The notes: a model not told the origin generated them from the letters alone. A stretch of 64,000 nt of DNA from Urechidicola croceus (GCF_001761325.1 NZ_CP017478.1:502001-566000), one strand, 5' to 3'. Shown: positions 50,531-61,292, numbered from the stretch's first letter. Numbers and translations are program-made.

Positions 50531-53488
50531 ATGAAAAAAATCAATTATTTATTGGCATTATTTGTCGGAATTTCTCTAGTTAGTTGTAAAAAACAAACTA
50601 CAAGTTTTGATACAATTACACATAAAGATGCAAACGGATATAGTTATGAAACTGTAGAGAATGACCCAACAGGATTACGATTATATACACTTGATAATGG
50701 GCTTAAAGTCTATTTAAGTAAAAATAACGATGAACCTAAAATTCAAACTTTTATAGCGGTTAGAGCAGGATCAAATTATGATCCAAAAGAGAGTACAGGA
50801 TTGGCTCATTATTTAGAGCATATGGTTTTTAAGGGTACAGATAAAATTGGTACTTCAAATTGGGAAAAAGAGAAAGAGCAAATTGCTAATATTTCTGATT
50901 TGTATGAAGAACATAAAGCAGAACAAGACATTTCTAAAAAAGAAGAAATATATCGTAAGATAGATGAAGCATCACAAAACGCATCGAAATTGGCAATTGC
51001 CAATGAATATGATAAAATGGTAAGTTCTCTTGGGGCAACAGGTACAAATGCACATACTTGGTATGAGGAGACAGTTTATAAAAATAAAATTCCTGCTAAT
51101 GAGTTGAATAAATGGTTAATACTTGAGAAAGAACGGTTTGGAAAACTTGTTTTAAGATTATTTCATACAGAATTAGAAGCCGTTTATGAAGAATTTAATA
51201 GAACTCAAGATAGTGATTTTAGAAAAGGTCATTATGCAATGCTCGATGCATTGTTTCCAAAACACCCTTATGGACAGCAAACAACAATTGGTGTTTCAGA
51301 GCATTTAAAAAATCCATCTATGGTTGAAATAAATGATTATTTCAACAAATATTATGTTCCTAATAATATGGCTGTTGTTTTGGTAGGTGATTTAGATTTT
51401 GATGAAACTATTAAAAAAGTAGATAATACTTTTGGACAATTTGAGTATAAAGAAGTTACACATCCAGTATTACCAGTTGAAGAACCATTGAAAGGTGAAA
51501 TTACAAGAGAAGTTTTTGGGCCAAGTGCAGAAAGTGTTGCAGTTTCTTTCAGAACTGAGGGCATAGGTTCTGAACAAGAAAAGTTAATTACCCTTTTTGA
51601 AATGATATTAATGAATGGTAATGCAGGATTGATTGATTTAAATTTAAATCAAAAACAGTTAGTACAAAACGCTTATTCATATCCACAATTTTTGAATGAT
51701 TATGGTTATTTGGTGCTAAATGGATCGCCAAAAGCAGGACAGTCATTAGATGAAGTAAAAGATTTGTTGTTAGAACAAATTACTAAATTTAAAAATGGAG
51801 AATTTGATGAAGAATTAATTGATGCTGTAATCAATGATTTAAAGTTAAGACAAACAAGACAATATGAAAATACAACTGCTTTAGCAAGTATTTATTATAA
51901 CGCATTTATTCATCGTGAAAACTGGAATGATAAAGTTGAGTTTTTAGATGAATTAAGAAAATTTTCAAAAGAAGATCTAGTTGCCTTTGCTAATGAGTTT
52001 TTTACTGGAGACCATGTTGTTGTTTATAAGCGTCAAGGTGAAGACAAAAATATAGTTAAAGTAAAGAATCCAGGAATAACCCAAGTAGCTTTAAATAGAG
52101 ATTCTAAATCTGAGTTTTTTAAAGAGTTTAGTGAACTTGAATCAGATGAACTTAAGCCAGTATTTATTGATTATAAAAAAGAAATTCAAACAACAACTTT
52201 AGATAACGGAATAGAAGTGTCTCACATTAAAAATAAAAATAATGACTTATTTAATTTGAACATTATTTTTGATATGGGTAAAGATAATGACAAGAAGTTA
52301 CCTATTGCAGTAGATTATCTTCAATATTTAGGAACAGATAAATACTCTTCAGAAGACTTGATTAAAGAATTTTATAAGTTGGGTGTTAATTATAGTGTCA
52401 ATGCTGGAAGTGATAAGTCCTATATTACAATATCTGGTTTGCAAGAAAATATGTCTAAAGGTTTAGAATTATTAGAGCATTTAATGGCAAATGCAACGGT
52501 AGATCAAGAAGCATATGACAATTATGTTGCAAGTATTTTAAAAAGTAGAGAAGATGGTAAAGGAAATAAAAACAATATTTTACGAAGCGGGTTATTAAGT
52601 TATGCTCAATATGGAGAAAATTCTCGATTAAGAGATATATATAATTCAGATGAATTGAAAGCAATTAATCCATCTGAATTGGTTAGTATAATAAAAGACC
52701 TTAGTAATTTCAAGCATAGAATATTTTATTATGGAAAAGACGCTAATGAAGCAATTACTGCTTTGAATACTTACCACAAAGTTCCTTCAGAATTAAAAGA
52801 TTATCCAATTGCTAAAGAATATAAACAATTGGAAACAGGTAAAAATGTTTACTTTGCTGATTTCGATATGGTACAATCAGAAATGTATTTTGTAGCAAAA
52901 GGTGAGCAATTTGACCCTAAAAAGTTAGCCATGTCAAATGTTTTCAATTCTTATTTTGGTGGAGGATTATCTTCAATTGTGTTTCAGGAAATGCGTGAAT
53001 CAAAAGCATTGGCTTACTCAGCATTTGCAGGTTATGGCTCAGCAAGTAAAAAAGATAAAGATGATATCGTTTATGCTTATATTGGAACTCAAGCCAATAA
53101 AATTCCACAAGCAGTTCAAGCAATGTTAGACTTAATGAATAATATGCCATTGGCAGAACAACAGTTTGAAGCGGCCAAGGAATCAGCATTAAAGCAAATT
53201 GCTGCTCAGCGTATTACGAAATCAAATATTTTCTGGAATTATGAAAGATTAAAACAAAGAGGCATAGAAAATGATAATCGTGAAGCAATGTATAAGGAAA
53301 TTCAAAATATGACAATGGAAGATTTGAATACATTCTTTAAAAATAATGTTAGCGGTAAAGATTATTCAGTTTCTGTTATTGGTAATAAAAAGGACTTAAA
53401 CCTTAAAGAACTCGAAAAACTGGGTGAGGTACATGAAATGGATATTGATTATTTATTTAATTATCAAAATACAGAAGTGAAACAATAG
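50531..53488 (+). CDS. M16 family metallopeptidase lipoprotein
   Basis: This 985-residue periplasmic or outer-membrane zinc peptidase has the signal and lipobox of MKKINYLLALFVGISLVSCK (LVSC). The first M16 half has the inverted zinc motif GLAHYLEHMVFKGT (H-x-x-E-H) and ELEAVYEEFNR with the distal Glu. The second half (about 560-985) has no zinc motif, as is usual, but keeps GGGLSSIVFQEMRESKALAY. I chose the ATG at 50531, because the open frame upstream (from 50480) would bury the signal peptide. It is monocistronic, with its own promoter and terminator. Confidence 0.93.
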   Translation: MKKINYLLALFVGISLVSCKKQTTSFDTITHKDANGYSYETVENDPTGLRLYTLDNGLKVYLSKNNDEPKIQTFIAVRAGSNYDPKESTGLAHYLEHMVFKGTDKIGTSNWEKEKEQIANISDLYEEHKAEQDISKKEEIYRKIDEASQNASKLAIANEYDKMVSSLGATGTNAHTWYEETVYKNKIPANELNKWLILEKERFGKLVLRLFHTELEAVYEEFNRTQDSDFRKGHYAMLDALFPKHPYGQQTTIGVSEHLKNPSMVEINDYFNKYYVPNNMAVVLVGDLDFDETIKKVDNTFGQFEYKEVTHPVLPVEEPLKGEITREVFGPSAESVAVSFRTEGIGSEQEKLITLFEMILMNGNAGLIDLNLNQKQLVQNAYSYPQFLNDYGYLVLNGSPKAGQSLDEVKDLLLEQITKFKNGEFDEELIDAVINDLKLRQTRQYENTTALASIYYNAFIHRENWNDKVEFLDELRKFSKEDLVAFANEFFTGDHVVVYKRQGEDKNIVKVKNPGITQVALNRDSKSEFFKEFSELESDELKPVFIDYKKEIQTTTLDNGIEVSHIKNKNNDLFNLNIIFDMGKDNDKKLPIAVDYLQYLGTDKYSSEDLIKEFYKLGVNYSVNAGSDKSYITISGLQENMSKGLELLEHLMANATVDQEAYDNYVASILKSREDGKGNKNNILRSGLLSYAQYGENSRLRDIYNSDELKAINPSELVSIIKDLSNFKHRIFYYGKDANEAITALNTYHKVPSELKDYPIAKEYKQLETGKNVYFADFDMVQSEMYFVAKGEQFDPKKLAMSNVFNSYFGGGLSSIVFQEMRESKALAYSAFAGYGSASKKDKDDIVYAYIGTQANKIPQAVQAMLDLMNNMPLAEQQFEAAKESALKQIAAQRITKSNIFWNYERLKQRGIENDNREAMYKEIQNMTMEDLNTFFKNNVSGKDYSVSVIGNKKDLNLKELEKLGEVHEMDIDYLFNYQNTEVKQ

Positions 53489-53508
53489 CACTAAAATTTA
53501 TTAAAATT

Positions 53509-53543
53509 AAAAAAACACATTTATTTACTTAAATGTGTTTTTT
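53509..53543 (+). terminator. Terminator of the M16 peptidase gene
   Basis: A stem AAACACATTTA / TAAATGTGTTT is extended by flanking A and T runs. It lies about 20 nt after the stop at 53488. Confidence 0.82.
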
Positions 53544-53572
53544 TAATTAAACTATATCTGATTACTTTTATA

Positions 53573-53580
53573 TAAATTTG
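53573..53580 (+). promoter_or_regulatory. -7 box TAAATTTG upstream of the 5'-nucleotidase-family gene
   Basis: This exact TAnnTTTG match lies 16 nt before the ATG at 53597, just after the preceding terminator. Confidence 0.5.
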
Positions 53581-53596
53581 TAGAAACAAAAATCCG

Positions 53597-55114
53597 ATGA
53601 AATATTTTTCTTTTCTCTTACTTTCTCTCTTACTGATTTCATGTAACAAGAATGACAATAAATTAGAATTTATTGTATTGCAAATAAATGATGTTTATGA
53701 AATAGATGCTCTTGAAGGTGGTAAAACAGGAGGCTTAGCAAGAGTCGAAGAGTTACATCAACAATTGTTGAAGGAAAATCCAAATACATTATTAGTACAT
53801 GCAGGAGATTTTTTAAATCCATCATTATTAGGTGCATTAAAAGATGAAAATGGAGATAGATATAAGGGAAAACAAATGGTTGAAGTTATGAATGCTATGA
53901 ATTTTGACTTAGTAGCATTAGGAAACCATGAATTTGATATTGGTTATTCTGATTTACAAAAGCGTTTTAATGAATCAACTTTTCAATGGATTTCCACAAA
54001 TGCTCAATTAAAGAAAGATAGCACTTCTGTTATCCCATTTTATGTCGAAAAAAATGGAATAAAAACAAACATTCCACGTACAGTAACTTTTGATTTCAAT
54101 GATAAAGATGGTACTAAAATTAAAGTTGGTTTTATAAGTGCCACAATTAATTCTAACCCTCAAGACTTTGTAGATTATGGCGATTTGTACCAAGATGCTA
54201 TAAATGCTCATACATCACTTAAAAATACTACTGATGTTGTTTTAGGTTTGACACATGTTTCAATTGCTCAAGATAGATTAATAGCCAATTCATTACCTGA
54301 AATTCCAATAATTTTTGGTGGGCATGAACATACAAATATGATGGTGCCAGTAAATAATTCTTTTATTGCTAAAGCAGATGCTAACGCTAAAACTGCCTAT
54401 GTACACAGAATTACCTTTGACAAAAAATCAAAAAAAACAATTATCAAATCTGAATTAGTAGAAATTAATGAAGAAATTGAGAAAGATATAATAGTAGAAA
54501 ATATAATCAAGAATTGGAATATTTTACTAGATGAAACTTTAAAAGTAGTATTAGCAGATCCGTATGAAATTATTTATCATTCTAATATTCCTTTAGATGG
54601 GCGTGATACTCAAATAAGAAGTGAACAAACAAATCTTGGTAAAATTATTACCGCATCTATGTCGAGAGTATTTAATGATGAAGTAGATTGTGCTATTCTT
54701 AATGGTGGATCTATTAGAATTGATGATGAAATTCAAGGTGAAATTACTGGTGTAGATATTTTTAGAGTTTTGCCTTTTGGTGGCGGAATTAACAAAGTAG
54801 AAATGACAGGTGAATTATTAGAAAGAACTTTACAATACGGTCGATTAAGAGCAGGAACTGGCGCATATCTTCAACGTCATAATATTACTTATGAAAATAA
54901 AGAGTGGAAAATAGGAGGTAAGCCAATTATTAAAAATAAAATTTATAAAGTTGTATTAACAGATTATTTATTGCTAGGATATGATATTCCGTTTTTAAAA
55001 TCGGATGTAAAAGGTGTAGTTAAAATCTATAAAAATGAACCACAAGATACCGCATCAGATATTCGTAAAGTAGTAATTGAATATCTAAAAAGTATGTATC
55101 TTATTGAAGCCTAA
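53597..55114 (+). CDS. 5'-nucleotidase/UshA-like metallophosphoesterase lipoprotein
   Basis: This 505-residue exported protein (MKYFSFLLLSLLLISCNK, lipobox ISC) is expected to hydrolyse nucleotides or related phosphoesters in the periplasm. The metallophosphatase domain has QINDVYEID, LVHAGDFLNPS, ALGNHEFDIGYS and FGGHEHTNM. The C-terminal 5'-nucleotidase domain has CAILNGGSIRIDDE and VLPFGGGINKVEMTG. The first metal motif reads N-D-V-Y rather than the D-x-H of UshA, a variation I also associate with other bacterial members. It is monocistronic and convergent to the Cys-rich gene. Confidence 0.9.
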   Translation: MKYFSFLLLSLLLISCNKNDNKLEFIVLQINDVYEIDALEGGKTGGLARVEELHQQLLKENPNTLLVHAGDFLNPSLLGALKDENGDRYKGKQMVEVMNAMNFDLVALGNHEFDIGYSDLQKRFNESTFQWISTNAQLKKDSTSVIPFYVEKNGIKTNIPRTVTFDFNDKDGTKIKVGFISATINSNPQDFVDYGDLYQDAINAHTSLKNTTDVVLGLTHVSIAQDRLIANSLPEIPIIFGGHEHTNMMVPVNNSFIAKADANAKTAYVHRITFDKKSKKTIIKSELVEINEEIEKDIIVENIIKNWNILLDETLKVVLADPYEIIYHSNIPLDGRDTQIRSEQTNLGKIITASMSRVFNDEVDCAILNGGSIRIDDEIQGEITGVDIFRVLPFGGGINKVEMTGELLERTLQYGRLRAGTGAYLQRHNITYENKEWKIGGKPIIKNKIYKVVLTDYLLLGYDIPFLKSDVKGVVKIYKNEPQDTASDIRKVVIEYLKSMYLIEA

Positions 55115-55129
55115 AATGCTTAATATAAT

Positions 55130-55372
55130 TTAAGCAATAGCTTGAGGCGCCCAACTTGCACATAGCATTCCTGCTGAGGCTTTATCTGGATGAGCACAAT
55201 TTGCACTTTCATATCTTGAACAAGATGTACAATCTAACATGTTTTTAAGATTAGGTAACATTGAAAAACTATCACAAGTATGTCTTTCGCTTACTGAAAT
55301 TTCATGTAGTGTGCATAATCCTCCTGATAAATTTGAACAATTTGTGCAATTATTTGATAATCTAACTGACAT
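55130..55372 (-). CDS. Small protein with duplicated four-cysteine motif, unknown function
   Basis: This 80-residue protein has eight Cys arranged as two similar modules. Residues 9-36 are C-x2-C-x7-C-x12-C (CTNCSNLSGGLCTLHE then HTCDSF); residues 48-73 are C-x2-C-x7-C-x11-C (CTSCSRYESANCAHPD then MLCASW). Each has a His just after the third Cys. This looks like two zinc- or iron-sulfur-binding knuckles from an internal duplication. There is no signal peptide or membrane segment. I do not recognise a named family. It is a lone gene, convergent with the nucleotidase. The regular Cys pattern makes a real gene very likely. Confidence 0.75.
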   Translation of the reverse strand: MSVRLSNNCTNCSNLSGGLCTLHEISVSERHTCDSFSMLPNLKNMLDCTSCSRYESANCAHPDKASAGMLCASWAPQAIA

Positions 55373-55560
55373 AACTTTATTTTTTGAATTATTATCATAG
55401 TAAAGTTATTAAAAAACAGTTACTTATATTGTTTTCTGTACTAATAATCGTTAGTTTATTTATAATAAATATTTAATCTAAATAAAATTTGTCGTTTTAT
55501 ATGAATGAATTAAATTTGCATCTGATAGAAAAATTATTTTAAATAAATCTAAATAATAAT

Positions 55561-55983
55561 AAGAGAATCATTTTTTATAAGCTGCTGTATTACTTTTATC
55601 TTTAACGGTTTCAACACAAACAGTACTAAGTACTTATGTTCAAGACCCAAATCAACAACAAAATGCTGCTCAACGTATTTTAACAGGTAATATTAATGCA
55701 GGAGTAACTGTTGGAGGTTATGGAGAATTAACTTATAATCAACCAAAAGGAAATAATGGAGAAATAGATGTACAGCGTTTAGTATTATTATTTGGTTATA
55801 AATTTAATGAGAAAGTACAGTTTGTAACTGAAATTGAATTTGAGCATGTGAAAGAAGTATTGTGGAACAAGCATTTGTTCAATATACTTTAAATAACAAT
55901 GTAAATTTACGAGAAGGTTTAATGCTTGTACCAATACTAAATAAACAAATCAATTAAACTTCGAAATTGGAGTTTGGTTTTAA
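55561..55983 (+). pseudogene. OprP/OprO-like porin remnant with internal deletion
   Basis: From 55581 the frame reads AAVLLLSLTVS, then VTVGGYGELTYN, then IDVQRLVLLFGYKFNEKVQ and VTEIEFEHVKEV, the start of a phosphate-selective-porin-like barrel. The start codon is lost to a frame break (TAA at 55578). A frameshift near 55863 moves the sequence to EQAFVQYTLNNNVNLREG, and it stops after LMLVP. The final codons FEIGVWF-stop (55960-55983) look like the porin C-terminus. About 250 or more residues in between are therefore missing. The stretch 55373-55560 before it holds no gene that I can see. Confidence 0.8.
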
Positions 55984-56010
55984 TGATATAGAATTCAATA
56001 TTTTAATTGT

Positions 56011-56547
56011 ATGAAAATAAAAGTTTTATTTTTTTTAGTTTGTATTTCATTAGCAACAGTGTTCATGTCTTTTGAACTGCCAAAAAACCTTTTGAAAAAG
56101 GTTGATAAAGAAATAAAAACTGTATATACATTAGAAAATTATACATTAGAAAATGTTTTGATTTCTGATGAAATAAATGCAACACTTGCTACAAAAATTG
56201 AAGAAAATAATTTATTTAAAATTTTTAAAGACTCAACTTTAGTAGGTTACGCATTTGTTGATAAAGCACCTAGTAAAACAGATGAATTTGATTACTTAGT
56301 ATTATTTGATACAGAATTCATTATTACTAAATCAAAAGTACTAACTTATCATGAAGATTACGGATCTGAAATAGGTAGTAAAAGGTGGCTAAAACAATTT
56401 ATAGGGAAAAATAAAGATGTCGAATTGCAATATGGTAAAGATATTATTGCAATTTCTGGAGCTACCATTTCAGCTAGATCAATGACTGTAGCGATAAATA
56501 ATTTATTAAAATCAATTACGATTTTAAACCAACAGCAAATTATTTAA
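56011..56547 (+). CDS. Exported FMN-binding domain protein
   Basis: This 178-residue protein has a signal or anchor (KVLFFLVCISLATVFMS) and an FMN_bind fold. Its C-terminal motif ISGATISARSMTVAINNLL matches the S/T-GAT-x-S/T consensus, where the Thr accepts FMN covalently from ApbE in NqrC/RnfG-like proteins. It is expected to carry electrons outside the cytoplasmic membrane. Its stop overlaps the next ATG (TAATG), so it is coupled to the His-x-His membrane protein. The broken porin lies directly upstream. No ApbE gene is in the window. Confidence 0.82.
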   Translation: MKIKVLFFLVCISLATVFMSFELPKNLLKKVDKEIKTVYTLENYTLENVLISDEINATLATKIEENNLFKIFKDSTLVGYAFVDKAPSKTDEFDYLVLFDTEFIITKSKVLTYHEDYGSEIGSKRWLKQFIGKNKDVELQYGKDIIAISGATISARSMTVAINNLLKSITILNQQQII

Positions 56548-57041
56548 TGCAGATACACGGTACAATACATTCATTTCCAAAAGAGATAAAAACACTTATC
56601 TTAGTTTTTTTAGTGATACTTAGTATTGGTTATTTTACAGGTTTAGTATTTGTAAATGATACATCATCAGCAAATCCTGATAGTATACAAGAACATTATT
56701 TAGGCAATGAAAATGATGACAATGCTCAAGTGATGAAATTTAAAAAGTCAGAAAGAGAAATGCTGACTTTAGTACACAATCATATACTCTCATTATCACT
56801 TATTTTCTTTGTGTTGGCATTAATACTTTCTACAACAAGTATCAATAAAAAAATCAAACACTTTTTAATGTTTGAACCATTAGTTTCAGTGGTTTTAACC
56901 TTCGGAGGAATTTATTTAATGTGGATGGGAATTACTTGGTTTAAGTACATTGTAATGATTTCAGGTACTTTAATGACATTATCCTATATATCCGCAGTTA
57001 TTCTTATTATAACTCAACTTTTTAAAAAGAAATTATCCTAA
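56547..57041 (+). CDS. Four-helix membrane protein with His-x-His motif, partner of the FMN-binding protein
   Basis: This 164-residue inner-membrane protein has TM1 at about 15-35, an extracytoplasmic loop with SIQEHYLGNENDDN, and TM2 after TLVHNHILSLSLIFFV. TM3 follows with FGGIYLMWMGITWFK, and TM4 with ISGTLMTLSYISAVILI. The layout Y-x-G, H-x-H before TM2, GG in TM3 and the TM4 pattern resembles a proteobacterial membrane family that carries an extra haem-c loop. Here the loop is short and has no CxxCH. The two His could bind haem b, but that is inference. It is translationally coupled to the FMN-binding gene. Confidence 0.75.
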   Translation: MQIHGTIHSFPKEIKTLILVFLVILSIGYFTGLVFVNDTSSANPDSIQEHYLGNENDDNAQVMKFKKSEREMLTLVHNHILSLSLIFFVLALILSTTSINKKIKHFLMFEPLVSVVLTFGGIYLMWMGITWFKYIVMISGTLMTLSYISAVILIITQLFKKKLS

Positions 57042-57191
57042 TACAACTCAGTTTTCTACAAATTTTATTAGATATTTAATCAATTATATATTTTTTTAAT
57101 TAAGATAAGTTTATAGTATTCAGTGTTTTATATTTAAATTTATGTAATTTTATATCAAGTATTAGAAATTATTAACTTTAAATATAAAATC

Positions 57192-57701
57192 ATGAAAAAA
57201 ACAAACTTAATAAGAATTAGTGTTCTAGTAATTTTATTATTTTTTTCTGTAAATCTATCTGCACAAACTATTGCATATGTAGATTCTGATAATATTATCG
57301 CAAGTATGCCAGAATATAAACAAGCAAGGGCAAGTTTAGTATCTTTTGGGAAAACTTTACAAAAAAATTATGAAGCAAGACAAAAAGACTTCACAGACTA
57401 CTATGCTTTGGTATTGGATAAAGCAAATAAAGGTATATTGACACCTATAGAACAACAAGGAGCAGAAAATAAAATAAAAAAAATGCAAGAGGACCTAGAA
57501 TTAGAAGTTCAAAAATTAGATAATGAAGTTTTGAAAAAAGAAAGTGAATTAATTAAGCCAGTATATGATAAATTTAATAGAGCTTTAGATAAGGTATCTA
57601 ATGATAATAATTATATGTATATAATTGATAAAAAGATGCTTTTACACTCTAGAAATGGTATAGATGCCACTTATAAAGTAAGAGCGATTTTAGGAATATA
57701 G
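57192..57701 (+). CDS. OmpH/Skp family periplasmic chaperone
   Basis: This 169-residue exported protein has a signal peptide (to about residue 24, ending NLSAQ), then TIAYVDSDNIIASMPEYKQA, a long charged coiled coil (about 45-120), and a returning strand YMYIIDKKMLLHS. This is the Skp/OmpH fold, which escorts outer-membrane proteins. Flavobacteria usually have several paralogues next to bamA; this one is not, so it may serve a particular client. A 150-bp AT-rich gap without visible signals separates it from the membrane-protein gene. Confidence 0.87.
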   Translation: MKKTNLIRISVLVILLFFSVNLSAQTIAYVDSDNIIASMPEYKQARASLVSFGKTLQKNYEARQKDFTDYYALVLDKANKGILTPIEQQGAENKIKKMQEDLELEVQKLDNEVLKKESELIKPVYDKFNRALDKVSNDNNYMYIIDKKMLLHSRNGIDATYKVRAILGI

Positions 57702-57714
57702 TATCTTTAAATAA

Positions 57715-58400
57715 TCACTTTTTTAGTGGTAGTATATATTTATAGATTTCATCAACATTTTGAACCTTAATTAAATCAATTTTAGGGTCAATATATGTTT
57801 GTGAAGGTTCTACCATTGAGTGATACTTTTGAAACAACATATATGGAACAATCATCCATGTTTTTGGTAGAATATTTCTCTTTTATAAATTGAGCGAATT
57901 GCCATATCATATCAGGTTGAAAACTCATTTATTTTTTTTGTATTACTGATAAATGTTTAGTTGGGTACTCAATCCATCGTTCTCCGGTTTTATTGTTTAT
58001 TAAAGTAAACTCTACATATCCATTTTTTCCATAATCATAACATGCCAAGCAAAACGAAGTCTATTTTCAGTCCATAAAACATTATCTGTCTTAAAATGAT
58101 GTCTTAGTGGTTACACAAATTAAAATGTAATAAACACCACTAAAAAAGGAATTAGAATAGTGTTTTTAGTTTTATAGGATTTATACTCTAAGAATGGTAA
58201 TTGTATTTTAAATTATTTAGAGAATAGGTACTTCCATTCATCAATAGAAATAAAGATTAAACTACCAAAAATCATCAACCAAGGAAACATTCCAATATTA
58301 AAAAGGTCATAAGTTATTACGTGAAAAAAACAACTAATAAATATGCAATAGGTCTTGCTTTTTTATTCCATGTATAAAAAATTAGAATTATAATAATGTT
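57715..58400 (-). pseudogene. Broken HTTM-domain (vitamin K gamma-carboxylase-like) gene
   Basis: Read on the minus strand, fragments appear in the order of an HTTM protein: WNKKARPIAYLLVVFF; then, in another frame, LFNIGMFPWLMIFGSLIF; then PLRHHFKTDNVLWTENRL and RFAWHVMIMEK. After a lost A in a run come GYVEFTLINNKTGERWIEY and VIQKK. An in-frame TAA follows, then MSFQPDMIWQFAQFIKE and VSKVSLNG, and after another shift YIDPKIDLIKVQ and YILPLKK-stop. At least three frameshifts and one nonsense codon are present, and the N-terminal ~150 residues are gone. No intact gene occurs between 57702 and 58483. Confidence 0.78.
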
Positions 58401-58450
58401 AAAAGGTAATTATCATGATTCTTTATAATGATATATTCAATATAAAAGCG

Positions 58451-59953
<1,503 letters not shown>

Positions 59954-59990
59954 AAACCTAGTTATAAGTAAGTTTAATATCAGCATACAA

Positions 59991-60020
59991 GCAATGAGTG
60001 TAATAGCACTCATTGTTTTT
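59991..60020 (+). terminator. Terminator of guaB
   Basis: A 9-bp perfect stem, CAATGAGTG / CACTCATTG, with a 6-nt loop and a T run after it. It lies 38 nt after the guaB stop and between convergent genes. Confidence 0.85.
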
Positions 60021-60038
60021 CCTAAGGCTAAGAAAAAA

Positions 60039-60929
60039 TTAATTCAAACTTCTAAACTCATTAGGAGAAACACCAACCTTTTGTTTAAATAAGCGTGTAA
60101 AATGCTGAGGATAACTAAACCCCAATTCATACGAAATTTCACTGATTGATTTACCTTCGTCAGTAATACGTTCTTTGGCAATATTAATAACTTTTGTCTG
60201 AATATAATCCTGTGCACTTTTACCAATTTCTTTTTTGATTAAATCACCAAAATAATTGGATGATAAGTTTAGTTTGTCTGCAAAATATTGTACCATCGGA
60301 AACCCAATGGTTTTTGCCTTATCGGTAGTAAAATAATTATTAAGTAATACTTCAAAATTAGATAAAATATCAGAATTTATATGTTCTCGAGTTATAAATT
60401 GTCGGTCATAAAAACGATTACAGTAATTTAAAAACAACTCTATATTAGAAGTAATTAACTTTTTACTATGTTTATCTACATTCTGTTGTAATTCAAAATT
60501 AATTTTGGCAAAAGAATCCTTTATAATTTGTTTTTCTTTCTGTGAAATATGTAATGCTTCATTAGATTGATAATTAAAAAAACTATATTCATATATTAAA
60601 CTAGCCAAAGGAGTTCCTAATAACAAATCAGGATGGAAGACCAAACCGTGACCCATAGGCTGATATTCATCTGTTTTGTTCAAAACATCTATCACTTGTC
60701 CAGGAGATATAAACACCAAAGTTCCTTCTTGATAATCATAAGTCTGTTTACCGTATTTTATATCTCCACATTTTACGTCTTTTAGAAACACACAATACAA
60801 ATCAAAATACATTTTATGTCCAGTTCTACTATTGGCTTTTGAAAAATCAATTACGTTTACTAGAGGATGAAAAGTTTCATGTTGATTAAACTTATTGTAA
60901 TCATTTACAGTTTTAAAATTGTAATACAT
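60039..60929 (-). CDS. AraC family transcriptional regulator
   Basis: This 296-residue DNA-binding protein has an N-terminal cupin-like sensing domain (about 25-150, GTLVFISPGQVIDVLNKT) and two helix-turn-helix motifs at the C-terminus. The first is KLNLSSNYFGDLIKKEIGKS; the second is ISYELGFSYPQHFTRLFKQ followed by VGVSPNEFRS. It is divergent from the carboxymuconolactone-decarboxylase/hydrolase cluster across a 363-bp gap and is a likely regulator of that cluster. The inducer is unknown. Confidence 0.9.
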   Translation of the reverse strand: MYYNFKTVNDYNKFNQHETFHPLVNVIDFSKANSRTGHKMYFDLYCVFLKDVKCGDIKYGKQTYDYQEGTLVFISPGQVIDVLNKTDEYQPMGHGLVFHPDLLLGTPLASLIYEYSFFNYQSNEALHISQKEKQIIKDSFAKINFELQQNVDKHSKKLITSNIELFLNYCNRFYDRQFITREHINSDILSNFEVLLNNYFTTDKAKTIGFPMVQYFADKLNLSSNYFGDLIKKEIGKSAQDYIQTKVINIAKERITDEGKSISEISYELGFSYPQHFTRLFKQKVGVSPNEFRSLN

Positions 60930-61292
60930 AGTTGAAAATTATGATTCAAAAATAATCAAAACAATGATTAAAATATTATAAATGAACTGAATCAGTAATA
61001 TTGGTAAGTTAATCTGTAATTGGTGTAAGCCGTCTTTATTTAAAGTCATCTACTTTTGTAATAGTTTACAAAGGATATTAATTTATTAAAAATGAAAATA
61101 GTCACATTCAATAAGGAAGTTAAAAATAACTATTTTTAGAATTTAGATTTTTTTCAATTCCTGATGTAAAATAAAGTTAACAGTGGCTAATGAATTGTAA
61201 AAAAAATTATTATATGAATGAACATCTGTTTTTTTTAAAATAGAGTTATATTGATTAAATGAATATAAAATTACAATTCAAAAAAAAATAAT
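60930..61292. other. 363-bp AT-rich intergenic region between the AraC gene and the hydrolase cluster
   Basis: The only motif that I can defend is a TATTTTTG -7 box for araC on the minus strand at 60947-60954. On the plus strand there is no exact TAnnTTTG box before 61293, consistent with a weak, activator-dependent promoter. I see no gene or RNA here; operator repeats could not be identified by eye. Confidence 0.5.
60947..60954 (-). promoter_or_regulatory. -7 box TATTTTTG upstream of the AraC-family gene
   Basis: This exact TAnnTTTG match on the minus strand lies 17 nt before the ATG at 60929. Confidence 0.5.
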
